Shown here: positions 44,093 through 52,515 of the stretch, piece after piece
How the letters are laid out: each line of letters starts with the position of its first letter
How positions within the stretch are numbered: the first letter of the stretch is position 1
Assembly: GCA_045545095.1 (NCBI GenBank)
Contig: JAZQAG010000030.1
Span: forward strand, 1 to 64,000
Origin: Phocaeicola_A sp045545095
GTDB taxonomy: Bacteria; Bacteroidota; Bacteroidia; Bacteroidales; Bacteroidaceae
Direction of reading: 5' to 3'
Length of the DNA: 64,000 bases
Notes under the pieces: model-generated
The model's input: the letters and a program-made list of their open reading frames with translations, nothing else
What the model was told of the DNA's origin: nothing
Databases searched by the model: none
Position numbers and translations under genes: made by a program

Positions 44093-44686
44093 TTATTTAT
44101 GTCTTTTCTTCAATTCGCTTGCAAGGTCCTCAATACGCATGCCTTTGCTGGTAAGCAGTACGATAAGGTGGTATATCATATCTGATGCTTCGTAAATAAG
44201 GCGGTCATCGGTACCGTTAGTAGCTTCGATAACTGTTTCTACAGCCTCTTCACCCACTTTCTGTGCCATGCGGTTGATGCCTGATTGAAAGAGAGAGGTG
44301 GTGTATGAACCTTCAGGCATCTCTTCATACCGTTTGGCAATAAAATCCTGAAGATAGCTGAGGAACATGATTGGCTCATCGTTCACTTCCCCCCAACAAG
44401 TGTCTGTACCTGTATGACATACCGGACCGACGGGATTCACCTTGATGAGTAATGTGTCACGGTCACAATCTTCCTTGATGGAAACCACATTGAGGAAGTT
44501 GCCGCTCTCTTCACCTTTGGTCCAAAGTCTTCCTTTTGTACGGCTGTAAAAGGTCACCTTACCCGTCTCTATGGTTTTGTCCAATGCTTCTTGGTTCATG
44601 AAGCCGAGCATCAATACTTTCTTTGTATAATTATCTTGAATAATGGCGGGTACAAGTCCACCCATCTTATCAAAGTCCAATTCCAT
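44093..44686 (-). CDS. hisIE: Bifunctional phosphoribosyl-AMP cyclohydrolase / phosphoribosyl-ATP pyrophosphatase
   Basis: About 197 residues from MELDFDKMGGLVPAIIQD. The HisI half has MLGFMNQEAL, TKGRLWTKGEESGN, CHTGTDTCWG with zinc-binding cysteines. The HisE half has SYTTSLFQSGINRMAQKVGEEAVETVIEA and the metal-binding acidic helix. It performs steps 2 and 3 of histidine synthesis. A TTG start at 44716, 30 nt further upstream and preceded by AGAAGGA, is possible; the ATG matches known homologues better. Directly after hisF. Confidence 0.92.
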   Translation of the reverse strand: MELDFDKMGGLVPAIIQDNYTKKVLMLGFMNQEALDKTIETGKVTFYSRTKGRLWTKGEESGNFLNVVSIKEDCDRDTLLIKVNPVGPVCHTGTDTCWGEVNDEPIMFLSYLQDFIAKRYEEMPEGSYTTSLFQSGINRMAQKVGEEAVETVIEATNGTDDRLIYEASDMIYHLIVLLTSKGMRIEDLASELKKRHK

Positions 44687-44734
44687 ATGGTTGTTCTGTA
44701 ATTTATGATTGTTCAACTGACTAAATCCTTCTGA

Positions 44735-45490
44735 TTATTTCCTTACACTTATTCCTTGGGCACAAAGGTACGACTTTAATTCGGGAATACCTATTTCTCC
44801 GAAGTGAAAAACACTGGCTGCCAATGCTGCATCAGCTTTTCCTACCGTAAAAGCATCTCGGAAGTGCTCCATAGCGCCTGCTCCACCAGATGCAATGACG
44901 GGAATAGACACTTCGGATGAGAGACGTGCAAGTGCCTCGTTGGCAAAACCGGTCTTCACTCCATCATGGTTCATACTGGTAAAAAGTATTTCGCCTGCAC
45001 CTCGTTCACACACTTCGCGTCCCCAATCAAAGAGGTTGTGTCCGGTTGCTATACGTCCGCCATTGAGGTAGCACTCCCATCCCGATTCTGTCTGCTTGGC
45101 ATCAATGGCTACTACGCAAACCTGACTGCCAAAATGGCTTGCTATTTCATCAATCAGTTCCGGACGGCGAAGAGCAGCAGAGTTGATGCTTACCTTGTCG
45201 GCACCCGCATTGAGGAGACGTTCCACATCGCTCAATTCATTGATGCCACCGCCTACGGTAAAAGGTATATTGATGGTGGCTGCTATCCGACGGACAAGGT
45301 CGGTGAAGGTCTTCCGGCCTTCGTGACTGGCTGTAATGTCCAGATAGACCAATTCATCTGCTCCTTGGTCACTATATGCTTTGCCCAACTCAACAGGGTC
45401 GCCAGCACTGCGAAGGTTTACAAAGTTTGTTCCTTTTACAGTCTGGCCGTCCTTAATATCCAGGCAGGGTATAATTCTTTTTGCTAACAC
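44735..45490 (-). CDS. hisF: Imidazole glycerol phosphate synthase, cyclase subunit
   Basis: 251-residue (beta/alpha)8 enzyme. It uses ammonia delivered by HisH to make imidazole glycerol phosphate and AICAR. Catalytic aspartates are seen in IPCLDIKDGQTVKG and VVAIDAKQTESGWECYLNGGR; phosphate-binding loops are TVGGGINEL and IASGGAGAMEHF. Same operon as hisA upstream (74 nt) and hisIE downstream. Confidence 0.96.
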   Translation of the reverse strand: MLAKRIIPCLDIKDGQTVKGTNFVNLRSAGDPVELGKAYSDQGADELVYLDITASHEGRKTFTDLVRRIAATINIPFTVGGGINELSDVERLLNAGADKVSINSAALRRPELIDEIASHFGSQVCVVAIDAKQTESGWECYLNGGRIATGHNLFDWGREVCERGAGEILFTSMNHDGVKTGFANEALARLSSEVSIPVIASGGAGAMEHFRDAFTVGKADAALAASVFHFGEIGIPELKSYLCAQGISVRK

Positions 45491-45564
45491 GTGTTGCGCT
45501 TTTATGAATGATTAATCGAATAGATTCTTTACACTCTTTATTTAATTTTTTTCTCTTTACTTCT

Positions 45565-46290
45565 TTATGGCTGAACGAATGCGGCCAACTCCTTGAGAGT
45601 GAAACGGCCTTCGTAAAGTGCCTTGCCAAACACAACGGCAGGGATGCCGGCTTCGTTGAGCTGGTGGAGGTCATCCAATGAACTGACACCACCGCTGGCA
45701 ATAAGATGAAGGGTGGGGTAGGCTGTCATAATTTCTTTATAGAGACTGATGGATGGCCCCTGTAACATACCATCTTTATGGATGTCGGTACACAATACAT
45801 TCTTTACCCCTTGGGCAATATATTCACCAAGGTAGGGAAGCAATTCTTGTTTACTCTCTTCTTGCCAACCATTGACAGAGATGAAGCCATCTCGCGTGTC
45901 GGCTCCAAGTATCATCTTGTCGCCACCATATTGCTGTAACCATTTAAGAAACAGCTCAGGTTGCTGGCTGGCTATACTGCCTACCGTAACCATTTTAGCA
46001 CCATTGTCGAATGCTATGCGAAGGTCATCATCACTTTTTATGCCACCGCCAAAGTCTATAACTAACGAAGTGCGTGTGGCAATACGTTCCAAAACGCGAT
46101 GATTTATCACATGTTTGGACTTGGCGCCATCAAGGTCAACCACATGCAGGCGACGAAGACCGTATGACTCTATCTCGAGAGCTACCTCCAAAGGGTCTTC
46201 GTTGTAAACTTTTGTAGTGGCATAGTCACCTTTAGTCAGGCGTACACACTTGCCGTCTATGATATCAATGGCAGGAATGAGTTCAATCAT
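45565..46290 (-). CDS. hisA: ProFAR isomerase
   Basis: 241-residue (beta/alpha)8 isomerase. Catalytic aspartates: IPAIDIIDGKCVRLTKGDY, the start motif, and VLCTDIHKDGMLQGPS in the second half. Phosphate-binding loops: DFGGGIKSD and IASGGVSSLDDL. It overlaps hisH by 4 nt (46287-46290), a coupling arrangement seen in many his operons. Confidence 0.96.
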   Translation of the reverse strand: MIELIPAIDIIDGKCVRLTKGDYATTKVYNEDPLEVALEIESYGLRRLHVVDLDGAKSKHVINHRVLERIATRTSLVIDFGGGIKSDDDLRIAFDNGAKMVTVGSIASQQPELFLKWLQQYGGDKMILGADTRDGFISVNGWQEESKQELLPYLGEYIAQGVKNVLCTDIHKDGMLQGPSISLYKEIMTAYPTLHLIASGGVSSLDDLHQLNEAGIPAVVFGKALYEGRFTLKELAAFVQP

Positions 46291-46883
46291 CTCTCTATCT
46301 CTAAAAAGTTTTTTAATATACGTTCGCCCACCTGACCACTCTTTTCTGGATGAAATTGGGTTGCATAGAAGTTATCACGATGCAAGGCTGAACTGTAAGG
46401 ACGGGTATATTCTGTACAGGCAGCTGTATGTTCATTCATAGGAACGTAGTAACTGTGTACGAAATATACATATTCCGGTTGATGGAATCCTTTGAAAAGT
46501 TGGCTACGTGTATCTACGATTGTATTCCAGCCCATTTGAGGAACTTTATCTTCGTGTCGTAGTGGAGTGAACCGTTTTACTTTGGCATCAAATATGCCCA
46601 AGCATTCCGTATCCCCTTCTTCGGAGTGGCTGCACATGAGTTGCATACCTATGCAGATACCCAATACCGGTTGACGCAATGAACGGATCACTTCATCCAA
46701 CCGGTGTTCGCGCAGATAGTTCATCGTACTGCTGGCTTCTCCTTGACCGGGAAAAATGACACGGTCGGCAGCCATCAACTTTTCGGGGTCATCAGTCACA
46801 AGCGGTTCTATCCCCAAACGGTGCATGGCATTGATGACCGAACAGATATTACCTGCGTTGTATTTTACGATAGCTACGTTCAT
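46287..46883 (-). CDS. hisH: Imidazole glycerol phosphate synthase, glutamine amidotransferase subunit
   Basis: 198-residue class I glutaminase partner of HisF. The nucleophile cysteine is in VLGICIGMQLM; the His-Glu pair is in ATQFHPEKSG near the C terminus. The oxyanion-strand FPGQGEASSTM is present. It follows purU by 3 nt and overlaps hisA. With hisA, hisF and hisIE it forms a partial his operon; the remaining his genes are not in this window. Confidence 0.95.
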   Translation of the reverse strand: MNVAIVKYNAGNICSVINAMHRLGIEPLVTDDPEKLMAADRVIFPGQGEASSTMNYLREHRLDEVIRSLRQPVLGICIGMQLMCSHSEEGDTECLGIFDAKVKRFTPLRHEDKVPQMGWNTIVDTRSQLFKGFHQPEYVYFVHSYYVPMNEHTAACTEYTRPYSSALHRDNFYATQFHPEKSGQVGERILKNFLEIER

Positions 46884-46886
46884 CTC

Positions 46887-47744
46887 TTAATTGAAAAGTA
46901 CAGTTTTGTTCTTATAAGCTAATACTTTACGCTCAATATGCTTTTGTACGGCATGCGAAAGTACAATCTTCTCCAAGTCTTTACCCTTGTTGACCAGGTC
47001 TTGGGGAGTATCCTTGTGGGTGATACGTACCACATCCTGTTCAATGATTGGACCTGCATCCAATTCATTGGTCACATAATGGCTGGTAGCACCGATAATC
47101 TTGACACCACGCTCGAAAGCCTGATGATATGGCTTGGCACCAACAAAGGCAGGCAAGAATGAGTGGTGGATGTTGATGATACGATTGGGATATTCCGCAA
47201 TCATACGCTCGGAAATCACTTGCATGTAACGTGCCAAAACGATAAAGTCCACATTCAGTTCGCGCAACAGTTCCATTTCTGCCTTTTCCTGTTCCAACTT
47301 GTTCTCTTTGGTAATGGGGAATACCCGATATGGAATACCAAAACGTTCTGCCGCCGCCTGCATATCGGGATGGTTACTTATAATAATAGGTATTTCAACA
47401 TCCCATTCGCCGGCTGTATAGCGTGCCAACATGTCGTACAGACAATGGCTCATCTTGCTGACAAATATGGCCATACGAGGTTTCTCATCGCTGAAATAGA
47501 GACGTATATACATGTCATATTTCTTCACGTAAAGTGTATTGAAGTAGTCTTGTATCTTGTCACGTGGAATCATGAAACCTTCCAACTCCCATTCTATACG
47601 GGCAAAGAAGACATTCTCCATGCGATCTACAAACTGGTCTATATATACTATATTGCCACCATTGATGGTGATGAAGTTACTGATTTCGGCCAAGATTCCA
47701 GGACGGTCAGGGCAGTACATCAGCAGTTTGGCAGTAGTTTTCAT
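46887..47744 (-). CDS. purU: Formyltetrahydrofolate deformylase
   Basis: 285-residue PurU, hydrolysing 10-formyl-tetrahydrofolate to formate and tetrahydrofolate. The N-terminal ACT domain is seen in YCPDRPGILAEISNFIT. The formyltransferase-like catalytic domain has IIISNHPDMQAAAERF, RYMQVISERMI, INIHHSFLPAFVGAKPY with the catalytic His, and GATSHYVTNELDAGPII with the catalytic Asp. It leads the purU-hisH-hisA-hisF-hisIE-ftsE-lysC-lysA run, linking folate formyl pools to histidine synthesis (AICAR). Possible -7 box TATCTTTG at 47809-47802. Confidence 0.93.
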   Translation of the reverse strand: MKTTAKLLMYCPDRPGILAEISNFITINGGNIVYIDQFVDRMENVFFARIEWELEGFMIPRDKIQDYFNTLYVKKYDMYIRLYFSDEKPRMAIFVSKMSHCLYDMLARYTAGEWDVEIPIIISNHPDMQAAAERFGIPYRVFPITKENKLEQEKAEMELLRELNVDFIVLARYMQVISERMIAEYPNRIINIHHSFLPAFVGAKPYHQAFERGVKIIGATSHYVTNELDAGPIIEQDVVRITHKDTPQDLVNKGKDLEKIVLSHAVQKHIERKVLAYKNKTVLFN

Positions 47745-48070
47745 CTTTAATTGTTTCGTTATATTCGATAAACTAATCCTTTTTTTTCAATTTTCAGGGC
47801 GCAAAGATAGCAATTTATTACGAAAATAACTAATTTCGTGACAATAAGTTTAAGATGTGGTCGATAATACATCTCAAAGTGAAGCCTTTTTCGCTTTTTC
47901 TTGTTCTGATGTGAACTATATGTATTGGAAAAGGCAACTATTTAGACAATCTGACGATAACCAGACTAATAATCGTATGTATATGATATCATCATCTGTG
48001 TTAAGTGCAAAATAAAAGGGTGTGCAAAAATATAGAATGCACACCCTTTTAATTATAAAGATATTGTTTG
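47745..48070. promoter_or_regulatory. Intergenic region before purU
   Basis: 326 nt without a gene. It holds a minus-strand -7 box TATCTTTG (47809-47802), without a good -33 match. An inverted repeat ACGAAA/TTTCGT (47820-47839) overlaps where the -33 would be, so it could be an operator. The terminator of rpiB is at 48014-48050. The rest is featureless. Confidence 0.5.
48014..48050 (-). terminator. Terminator of the ara/tkt/rpiB transcript
   Basis: AAAAGGGTGTGCA (48014-48026) pairs perfectly with TGCACACCCTTTT (48038-48050). Confidence 0.88.
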
Positions 48071-48502
48071 TCAGCAAGGTATCTTTTCGATACGACGTGC
48101 ATGGCGACCACCTTCGAAAGGTGTGTTGAAATACTTGTTCAGAATGCTGTCAGCTACAGTATTGGTAACAAATCGGCCGGGCATAACCAGAACGTTGGCA
48201 TTGTTGTGTTGGCGGGCCAACTCTGCAATTTCGGGGCACCAGCAGAGAGCAGCACGGATACCTTGATGCTTGTTCAGCGTCATATTGATACCATTTCCAC
48301 TTCCACAGATGGCAATACCGCGTTCGTGTTCACCTGCTTCAATGGCTGATGCCAAAGGATGAGCCACATCGGCATAGTCCATACTCTCGGGAGCATAGCA
48401 ACCATAATCCTTGTAAGCATATCCTTTCTCCTCCAACCATTGGAGAACATATTTCTTCAATTCAAATCCTGCGTGGTCGCAGCAAATTCCAATTGTTTCC
48501 AT
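48071..48502 (-). CDS. rpiB: Ribose-5-phosphate isomerase B
   Basis: 143-residue RpiB, interconverting ribose-5- and ribulose-5-phosphate. Motifs: IGICCDHAGFELK (substrate His), YKDYGCYAPESMDYAD, GIAICGSGNGINMTLNK (catalytic Cys) and IRAALCWCPEIAELAR. Last gene of the minus-strand cluster with transketolase, which suits pentose entry into the non-oxidative pentose phosphate pathway. Confidence 0.95.
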   Translation of the reverse strand: METIGICCDHAGFELKKYVLQWLEEKGYAYKDYGCYAPESMDYADVAHPLASAIEAGEHERGIAICGSGNGINMTLNKHQGIRAALCWCPEIAELARQHNNANVLVMPGRFVTNTVADSILNKYFNTPFEGGRHARRIEKIPC

Positions 48503-48649
48503 AATTGCATTTACAATTTACAAATTCCAATGTACAATTTCTTTTTTGAAGCACTGGGGACATAGAGTCACAGAACTTTTGATTATTCATCTGTGATGAT
48601 AAATACATAAAAACTCTGTGTTTCCGTGTCTCTGTGTGCTACATAGAAA

Positions 48650-50668
48650 TTACAGCATTGCTTTCACCTGATTATATACATTCTCTGCTGTGAAGCCGAG
48701 TTTCTCATCGAGTACTTTGTAAGGAGCACTGAATCCGAAGCTTTCGAGACCCCATACCTTACCTTCGTGAGCAGGAACAAGACCTTGCAAGTTGACGGGG
48801 AGACCGGCTGTAAGACCGAACTTCTTCACACCTGCGGGCAATACCTGAGCCTGATATTCGGGACACTGGCTACGGAAGAGACCTTCAGAAGGAACGCTCA
48901 CGATAGAGCACTTCACACCATCCTTGCGGAGCAACTCGGCACCGGCAACGAGGGTAGAAACTTCTGAACCGGAAGCTACGAGGATAACATCGGCATCGGC
49001 ATCAGAACCAGCAACGATATAAGCACCCTTGGCTGCTTGAGTATAGTCGTTTCCTGCAGGAAGGTCAGCAATGTTCTGACGGCTGAGGATAAGAGCTGTC
49101 GGGGTAGCTGTATTAGCCATTGCCAAAGCCCAAGCTTCAGTTGTTTCTTTGGCATCAGCCGGACGGAGCACGAGGGTAGAGTTGTGACCCTTATGATTCT
49201 TCAGCTTCTCCATCAAACGGATCTGTGCCTCTTGTTCAACCGGTTCGTGAGTAGGACCATCTTCACCTACACGGAATGCATCGTGTGTCCAGATGAACTT
49301 CACGGGAAGTTCCATAAGAGCAGCCATACGAACGGCAGGTTTCATGTAATCAGAGAATACAAAGAATGTACCGCAAGCAGGGATAACACCTCCATGGAGA
49401 GCCATACCGATGCAGCAGCAAGCCATTGTCAACTCGGCAACACCTGCCTGGAAGAATGCACCGCTGAAATCTCCCTTAGCCAAAGCTTTGGTCTTCTTCA
49501 AGAAACCGTCAGTCTTGTCAGAGTTTGAAAGGTCGGCAGAAGCACAAATCATGTTGGGCACCTGCTCAGCAAGGGCAGAGAGACAAGCTGCAGAAGCATT
49601 ACGGGTAGCATCGCCAGCTTTCTGTTCAACCTTAGTCCAATCAATTTGCGGAGCCTTGTTGGCAAACCAATCAGCCTGTGCAGCTGCCTTTTCTGGATTA
49701 GCAGCTGCCCATTCAGCCTCTTCGGCATAGCGGGCTGCGCAGATTGCCTTCAACTCTTCAGCACGTTTGGCATACAACTCCTTCACGTCATCGAAAATCT
49801 GGAATGGATTTTCAGGATCACCACCGAGATTCTTCACTGTGTTAGTGAAAGCATCACCACCAAGAGGAGCACCGTGAGTCTTGCAGTTGCGTTCGTAAGA
49901 GGAACCATCGGCCTTCAATGCACCCTTACCCATGATACACTTACCGATGATGAGGGCAGGTTTGCCTTCAACAGCTTTGGCTGCTTCGATAGCCTTGCGG
50001 ATTTCGGCAGCGTCGTTACCGTTGATTTCAATAACTTCCCAACCGAGGGCACGATACTTGGCTGCAGTGTCTTCGTTCATAACTTCTGCAGTCTCGGTAG
50101 AAAGCTGGATGTCGTTAGAGTCATAGAACATGATGAGATTGTCCAATCCTAATACACCAGCTACACGGGCTGCACCCTGAGAAATTTCTTCTTGAACACC
50201 ACCGTCAGAAATATAAGCATAAATTGTTTCTTTGGCAAATGTCGGATTACCTGTATGTGCAGCCAAGAACTTGGCAGCGATAGCAGCACCTACAGCAAAG
50301 GTATGGCCTTGGCCAAGAGGACCTGATGTATTCTCTATACCACGGGCAATCTCAAACTCGGGATGACCGGTAGTGGGAGAACCCCACTGACGGAGTTGTG
50401 CAATCTCTTCAAGACTGAATTTGCCGATAAGGGCTAACTGTGCATAAAGCATAGGAGCCATATGACCGGGGTCGAGGAAGAAACGGTCGCGACCTACCCA
50501 TGTGGGGTTTTCTGGGTCGTAGTTCAGATACTCAGAATAGAGTACATTGATAAAGTCGGCACCACCCATAGCACCACCGGGGTGACCAGACTTCGCTTTT
50601 TCTACAGATGCAGCTGCTAAGATACGGATATTGTCGGCTGCATGGTTCAATACTTTAATGTCGTTCAT
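48650..50668 (-). CDS. tkt: Transketolase
   Basis: 672-residue thiamine diphosphate enzyme exchanging two-carbon units between ketose and aldose phosphates. N-terminal motif SGHPGGAMGGADF and the ThDP/Mg region YISDGGVQEEISQGAARVAG; the central domain has FIWTHDAFRVGEDGPTHEPVEQ, the typical transketolase signature. C-terminal regulatory domain around VILVASGSEVSTLVAGAEL. The ThDP site lacks the usual GDGC pattern and reads SDGG. Context with araBDA and rpiB supports pentose catabolism. Confidence 0.95.
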   Translation of the reverse strand: MNDIKVLNHAADNIRILAAASVEKAKSGHPGGAMGGADFINVLYSEYLNYDPENPTWVGRDRFFLDPGHMAPMLYAQLALIGKFSLEEIAQLRQWGSPTTGHPEFEIARGIENTSGPLGQGHTFAVGAAIAAKFLAAHTGNPTFAKETIYAYISDGGVQEEISQGAARVAGVLGLDNLIMFYDSNDIQLSTETAEVMNEDTAAKYRALGWEVIEINGNDAAEIRKAIEAAKAVEGKPALIIGKCIMGKGALKADGSSYERNCKTHGAPLGGDAFTNTVKNLGGDPENPFQIFDDVKELYAKRAEELKAICAARYAEEAEWAAANPEKAAAQADWFANKAPQIDWTKVEQKAGDATRNASAACLSALAEQVPNMICASADLSNSDKTDGFLKKTKALAKGDFSGAFFQAGVAELTMACCCIGMALHGGVIPACGTFFVFSDYMKPAVRMAALMELPVKFIWTHDAFRVGEDGPTHEPVEQEAQIRLMEKLKNHKGHNSTLVLRPADAKETTEAWALAMANTATPTALILSRQNIADLPAGNDYTQAAKGAYIVAGSDADADVILVASGSEVSTLVAGAELLRKDGVKCSIVSVPSEGLFRSQCPEYQAQVLPAGVKKFGLTAGLPVNLQGLVPAHEGKVWGLESFGFSAPYKVLDEKLGFTAENVYNQVKAML

Positions 50669-50761
50669 AAATTTATTTACAAATTACAATTTACAAATTA
50701 CGATTTATTAGATTCCATTTTTACTCTTTACCAATTACAAATTACTGATATATAGCATGTG

Positions 50762-50781
50762 TTTACCTTGTACATGGTAAA
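50762..50781. promoter_or_regulatory. Candidate operator palindrome near tkt
   Basis: TTTACC, 8 nt, GGTAAA: a perfect inverted repeat between the araB-like stop and tkt, about 95 nt upstream of the tkt start. Role unproven. Confidence 0.35.
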
Positions 50782-50793
50782 TTGTACATGTAC

Positions 50794-52392
50794 TTATTTC
50801 TTGCAATTTACAGCTGCTTCCTCGATACCGAGACAAGCTTTGTAATTTTCAATGTATTTGTTGAAACCTTCTACATCTTCTGGGGTAGGAGAAATCTCTA
50901 CACCAGTATTGCCAGCGAAGACAACACGATCGAGATATTCATCCAATGGCAATCCTTTAGGATTATTCACCAAGTAGGAGGCCAACAGAGCCATACCCCA
51001 TGGACCACCTTCACCGGCTGTTTCCATTACAGAGATGGGGGAGTTGATGGCTGCAGCAAGAATACGTTGTCCTACACCAGCAGTCTTGAAGAGACCACCA
51101 TGTCCAGTGATACGGTCAACCTTAATCTTTTCTTCATTGAAAAGGATATCGTTACCAATCTTGAGTACACCGACAGACGCATGCAGATGAGCACGCATGA
51201 AGTTGGCCAAATTGAACTTATCACCTGCTGAACGAACAAACAAAGGACGTCCTTCTGCCAATCCTGTAACAGGTTCTCCTGAGATATAGTTATAGGAAAC
51301 CAATCCTCCGCAATCGGGATTTCCCTTGAGAGCATTGTTGTAAAGCTTACCATAAACTTCATTCATGTCAACTGGGATTCCTAACAGTTCTTGATATTCC
51401 TTGAAGAGGTTTACCCATGCGTTGAGATCAGAAGTACAGTTGTTGCAATGTACCATGGCCACAAGACTACCATCAGGAGTAGTTACCATATCTATCATTT
51501 CGTAAGGCTTGCTCAAATCTTTTTCCAAAACAATCATAGAGAAAGAAGATGTTCCGGCAGAAACATTACCAGTGCGCTGTTTGACTGCATTTGTAGCAAC
51601 CATTCCAGTTCCAGCATCTCCTTCGGGAGGACAAACGGGAATACCAGGTTTCAAATGACCTGATACGTCAAGCTTCTTGGCACCCTCGGGAGTCAGGAAA
51701 CCGGCATTCTCACCTGCAACAAGAACTTGAGGGAGGATATCGAGCAGTTTCCAGTTATAACCATTTGGAGCAATCAGATTGTCAAACTTTTCTACCATCT
51801 CAGCAGAATAGGTCTTGGTCTTAGGATCAACGGGGATCATACCTGATGCGTCGCCCACACCCAATACACGTTTTCCTGTTATCTGCCAATGTATGAATCC
51901 GGCTAAAGTGGTAAGGAAGTTAATGTTTGCAACATGTTCCTCGTTGTTCAAAATAGCCTGATAGAGATGTGAAATACTCCAACGCAAAGGAATGTTATAT
52001 ACAAACAGTTCGGAAAGAACTGCAGCTGCTTGAGCGGTATTGGTATTTCTCCAAGTACGGAAGGGGACAAGTATCTCTTCCTTGTCGTTGAAAGCCATAT
52101 AACCATGCATCATGGCACTGACTCCAATAGCTGCCAAAGTTTCAATTTCAATATCGTATTGTTCCTTGACGTTGTTGCGGAGGTCTGCATAACAATCCTG
52201 AAGACCATACCATATAGCTTCTACACTATAGGTCCAAAGACCGTCAACCAACTGGTTTTCCCATGTATGGCTACCTTGTGCAATAGGCTTATTTTCTTCG
52301 TCTATCAAAACGGCTTTGATTCGTGTAGAACCAAATTCAATGCCTAATATGGCTTTACCTGATTCGATAGTTTGTTTCGCGTTTAAATTCAT
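50794..52392 (-). CDS. araB: FGGY carbohydrate kinase, probable L-ribulokinase
   Basis: 532-residue FGGY kinase. N-terminal phosphate motif ILGIEFGSTRIKAVLID, sugar-binding region YTWxx-like YSVEAIWYGLQ, the second phosphate motif NVSAGTSSFSMIVLEKD, and adenosine motif RITGHGGLFKTAGVGQRILAAAI. It is not E. coli-type AraB but belongs to the kinase group found in Bacteroides arabinose loci. Adjacent araA and araD make L-ribulose the likely substrate. Known annotations range from xylulose kinase to generic carbohydrate kinase, so substrate is inferred from context. Confidence 0.8.
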   Translation of the reverse strand: MNLNAKQTIESGKAILGIEFGSTRIKAVLIDEENKPIAQGSHTWENQLVDGLWTYSVEAIWYGLQDCYADLRNNVKEQYDIEIETLAAIGVSAMMHGYMAFNDKEEILVPFRTWRNTNTAQAAAVLSELFVYNIPLRWSISHLYQAILNNEEHVANINFLTTLAGFIHWQITGKRVLGVGDASGMIPVDPKTKTYSAEMVEKFDNLIAPNGYNWKLLDILPQVLVAGENAGFLTPEGAKKLDVSGHLKPGIPVCPPEGDAGTGMVATNAVKQRTGNVSAGTSSFSMIVLEKDLSKPYEMIDMVTTPDGSLVAMVHCNNCTSDLNAWVNLFKEYQELLGIPVDMNEVYGKLYNNALKGNPDCGGLVSYNYISGEPVTGLAEGRPLFVRSAGDKFNLANFMRAHLHASVGVLKIGNDILFNEEKIKVDRITGHGGLFKTAGVGQRILAAAINSPISVMETAGEGGPWGMALLASYLVNNPKGLPLDEYLDRVVFAGNTGVEISPTPEDVEGFNKYIENYKACLGIEEAAVNCKK

Positions 52393-52421
52393 AATCTATT
52401 CTTTATTGAGTTATTGGCTAT

Positions 52422-52493
52422 GAGCTACGAGTTACAAGTGTAGCCAGCTTATTAGCAGTTGGTAACTTATCACTTATAATAATCTCGTAGCTC
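52422..52493 (-). other. Inverted repeat between araA and araB-like genes
   Basis: GAGCTACGAG (52422-52431) pairs perfectly with CTCGTAGCTC (52484-52493); inner parts also partly pair. It resembles the hairpin at 55565-55614, so both belong to one family of intercistronic elements. Confidence 0.55.
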
Positions 52494-52515
52494 GTAGCTT
52501 TTCACTAATTACTCG

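Noticed and set aside
47745..48070. Histidine leader-peptide attenuator
   Set aside because: No run of His codons or alternative terminator was found upstream of purU-hisH.
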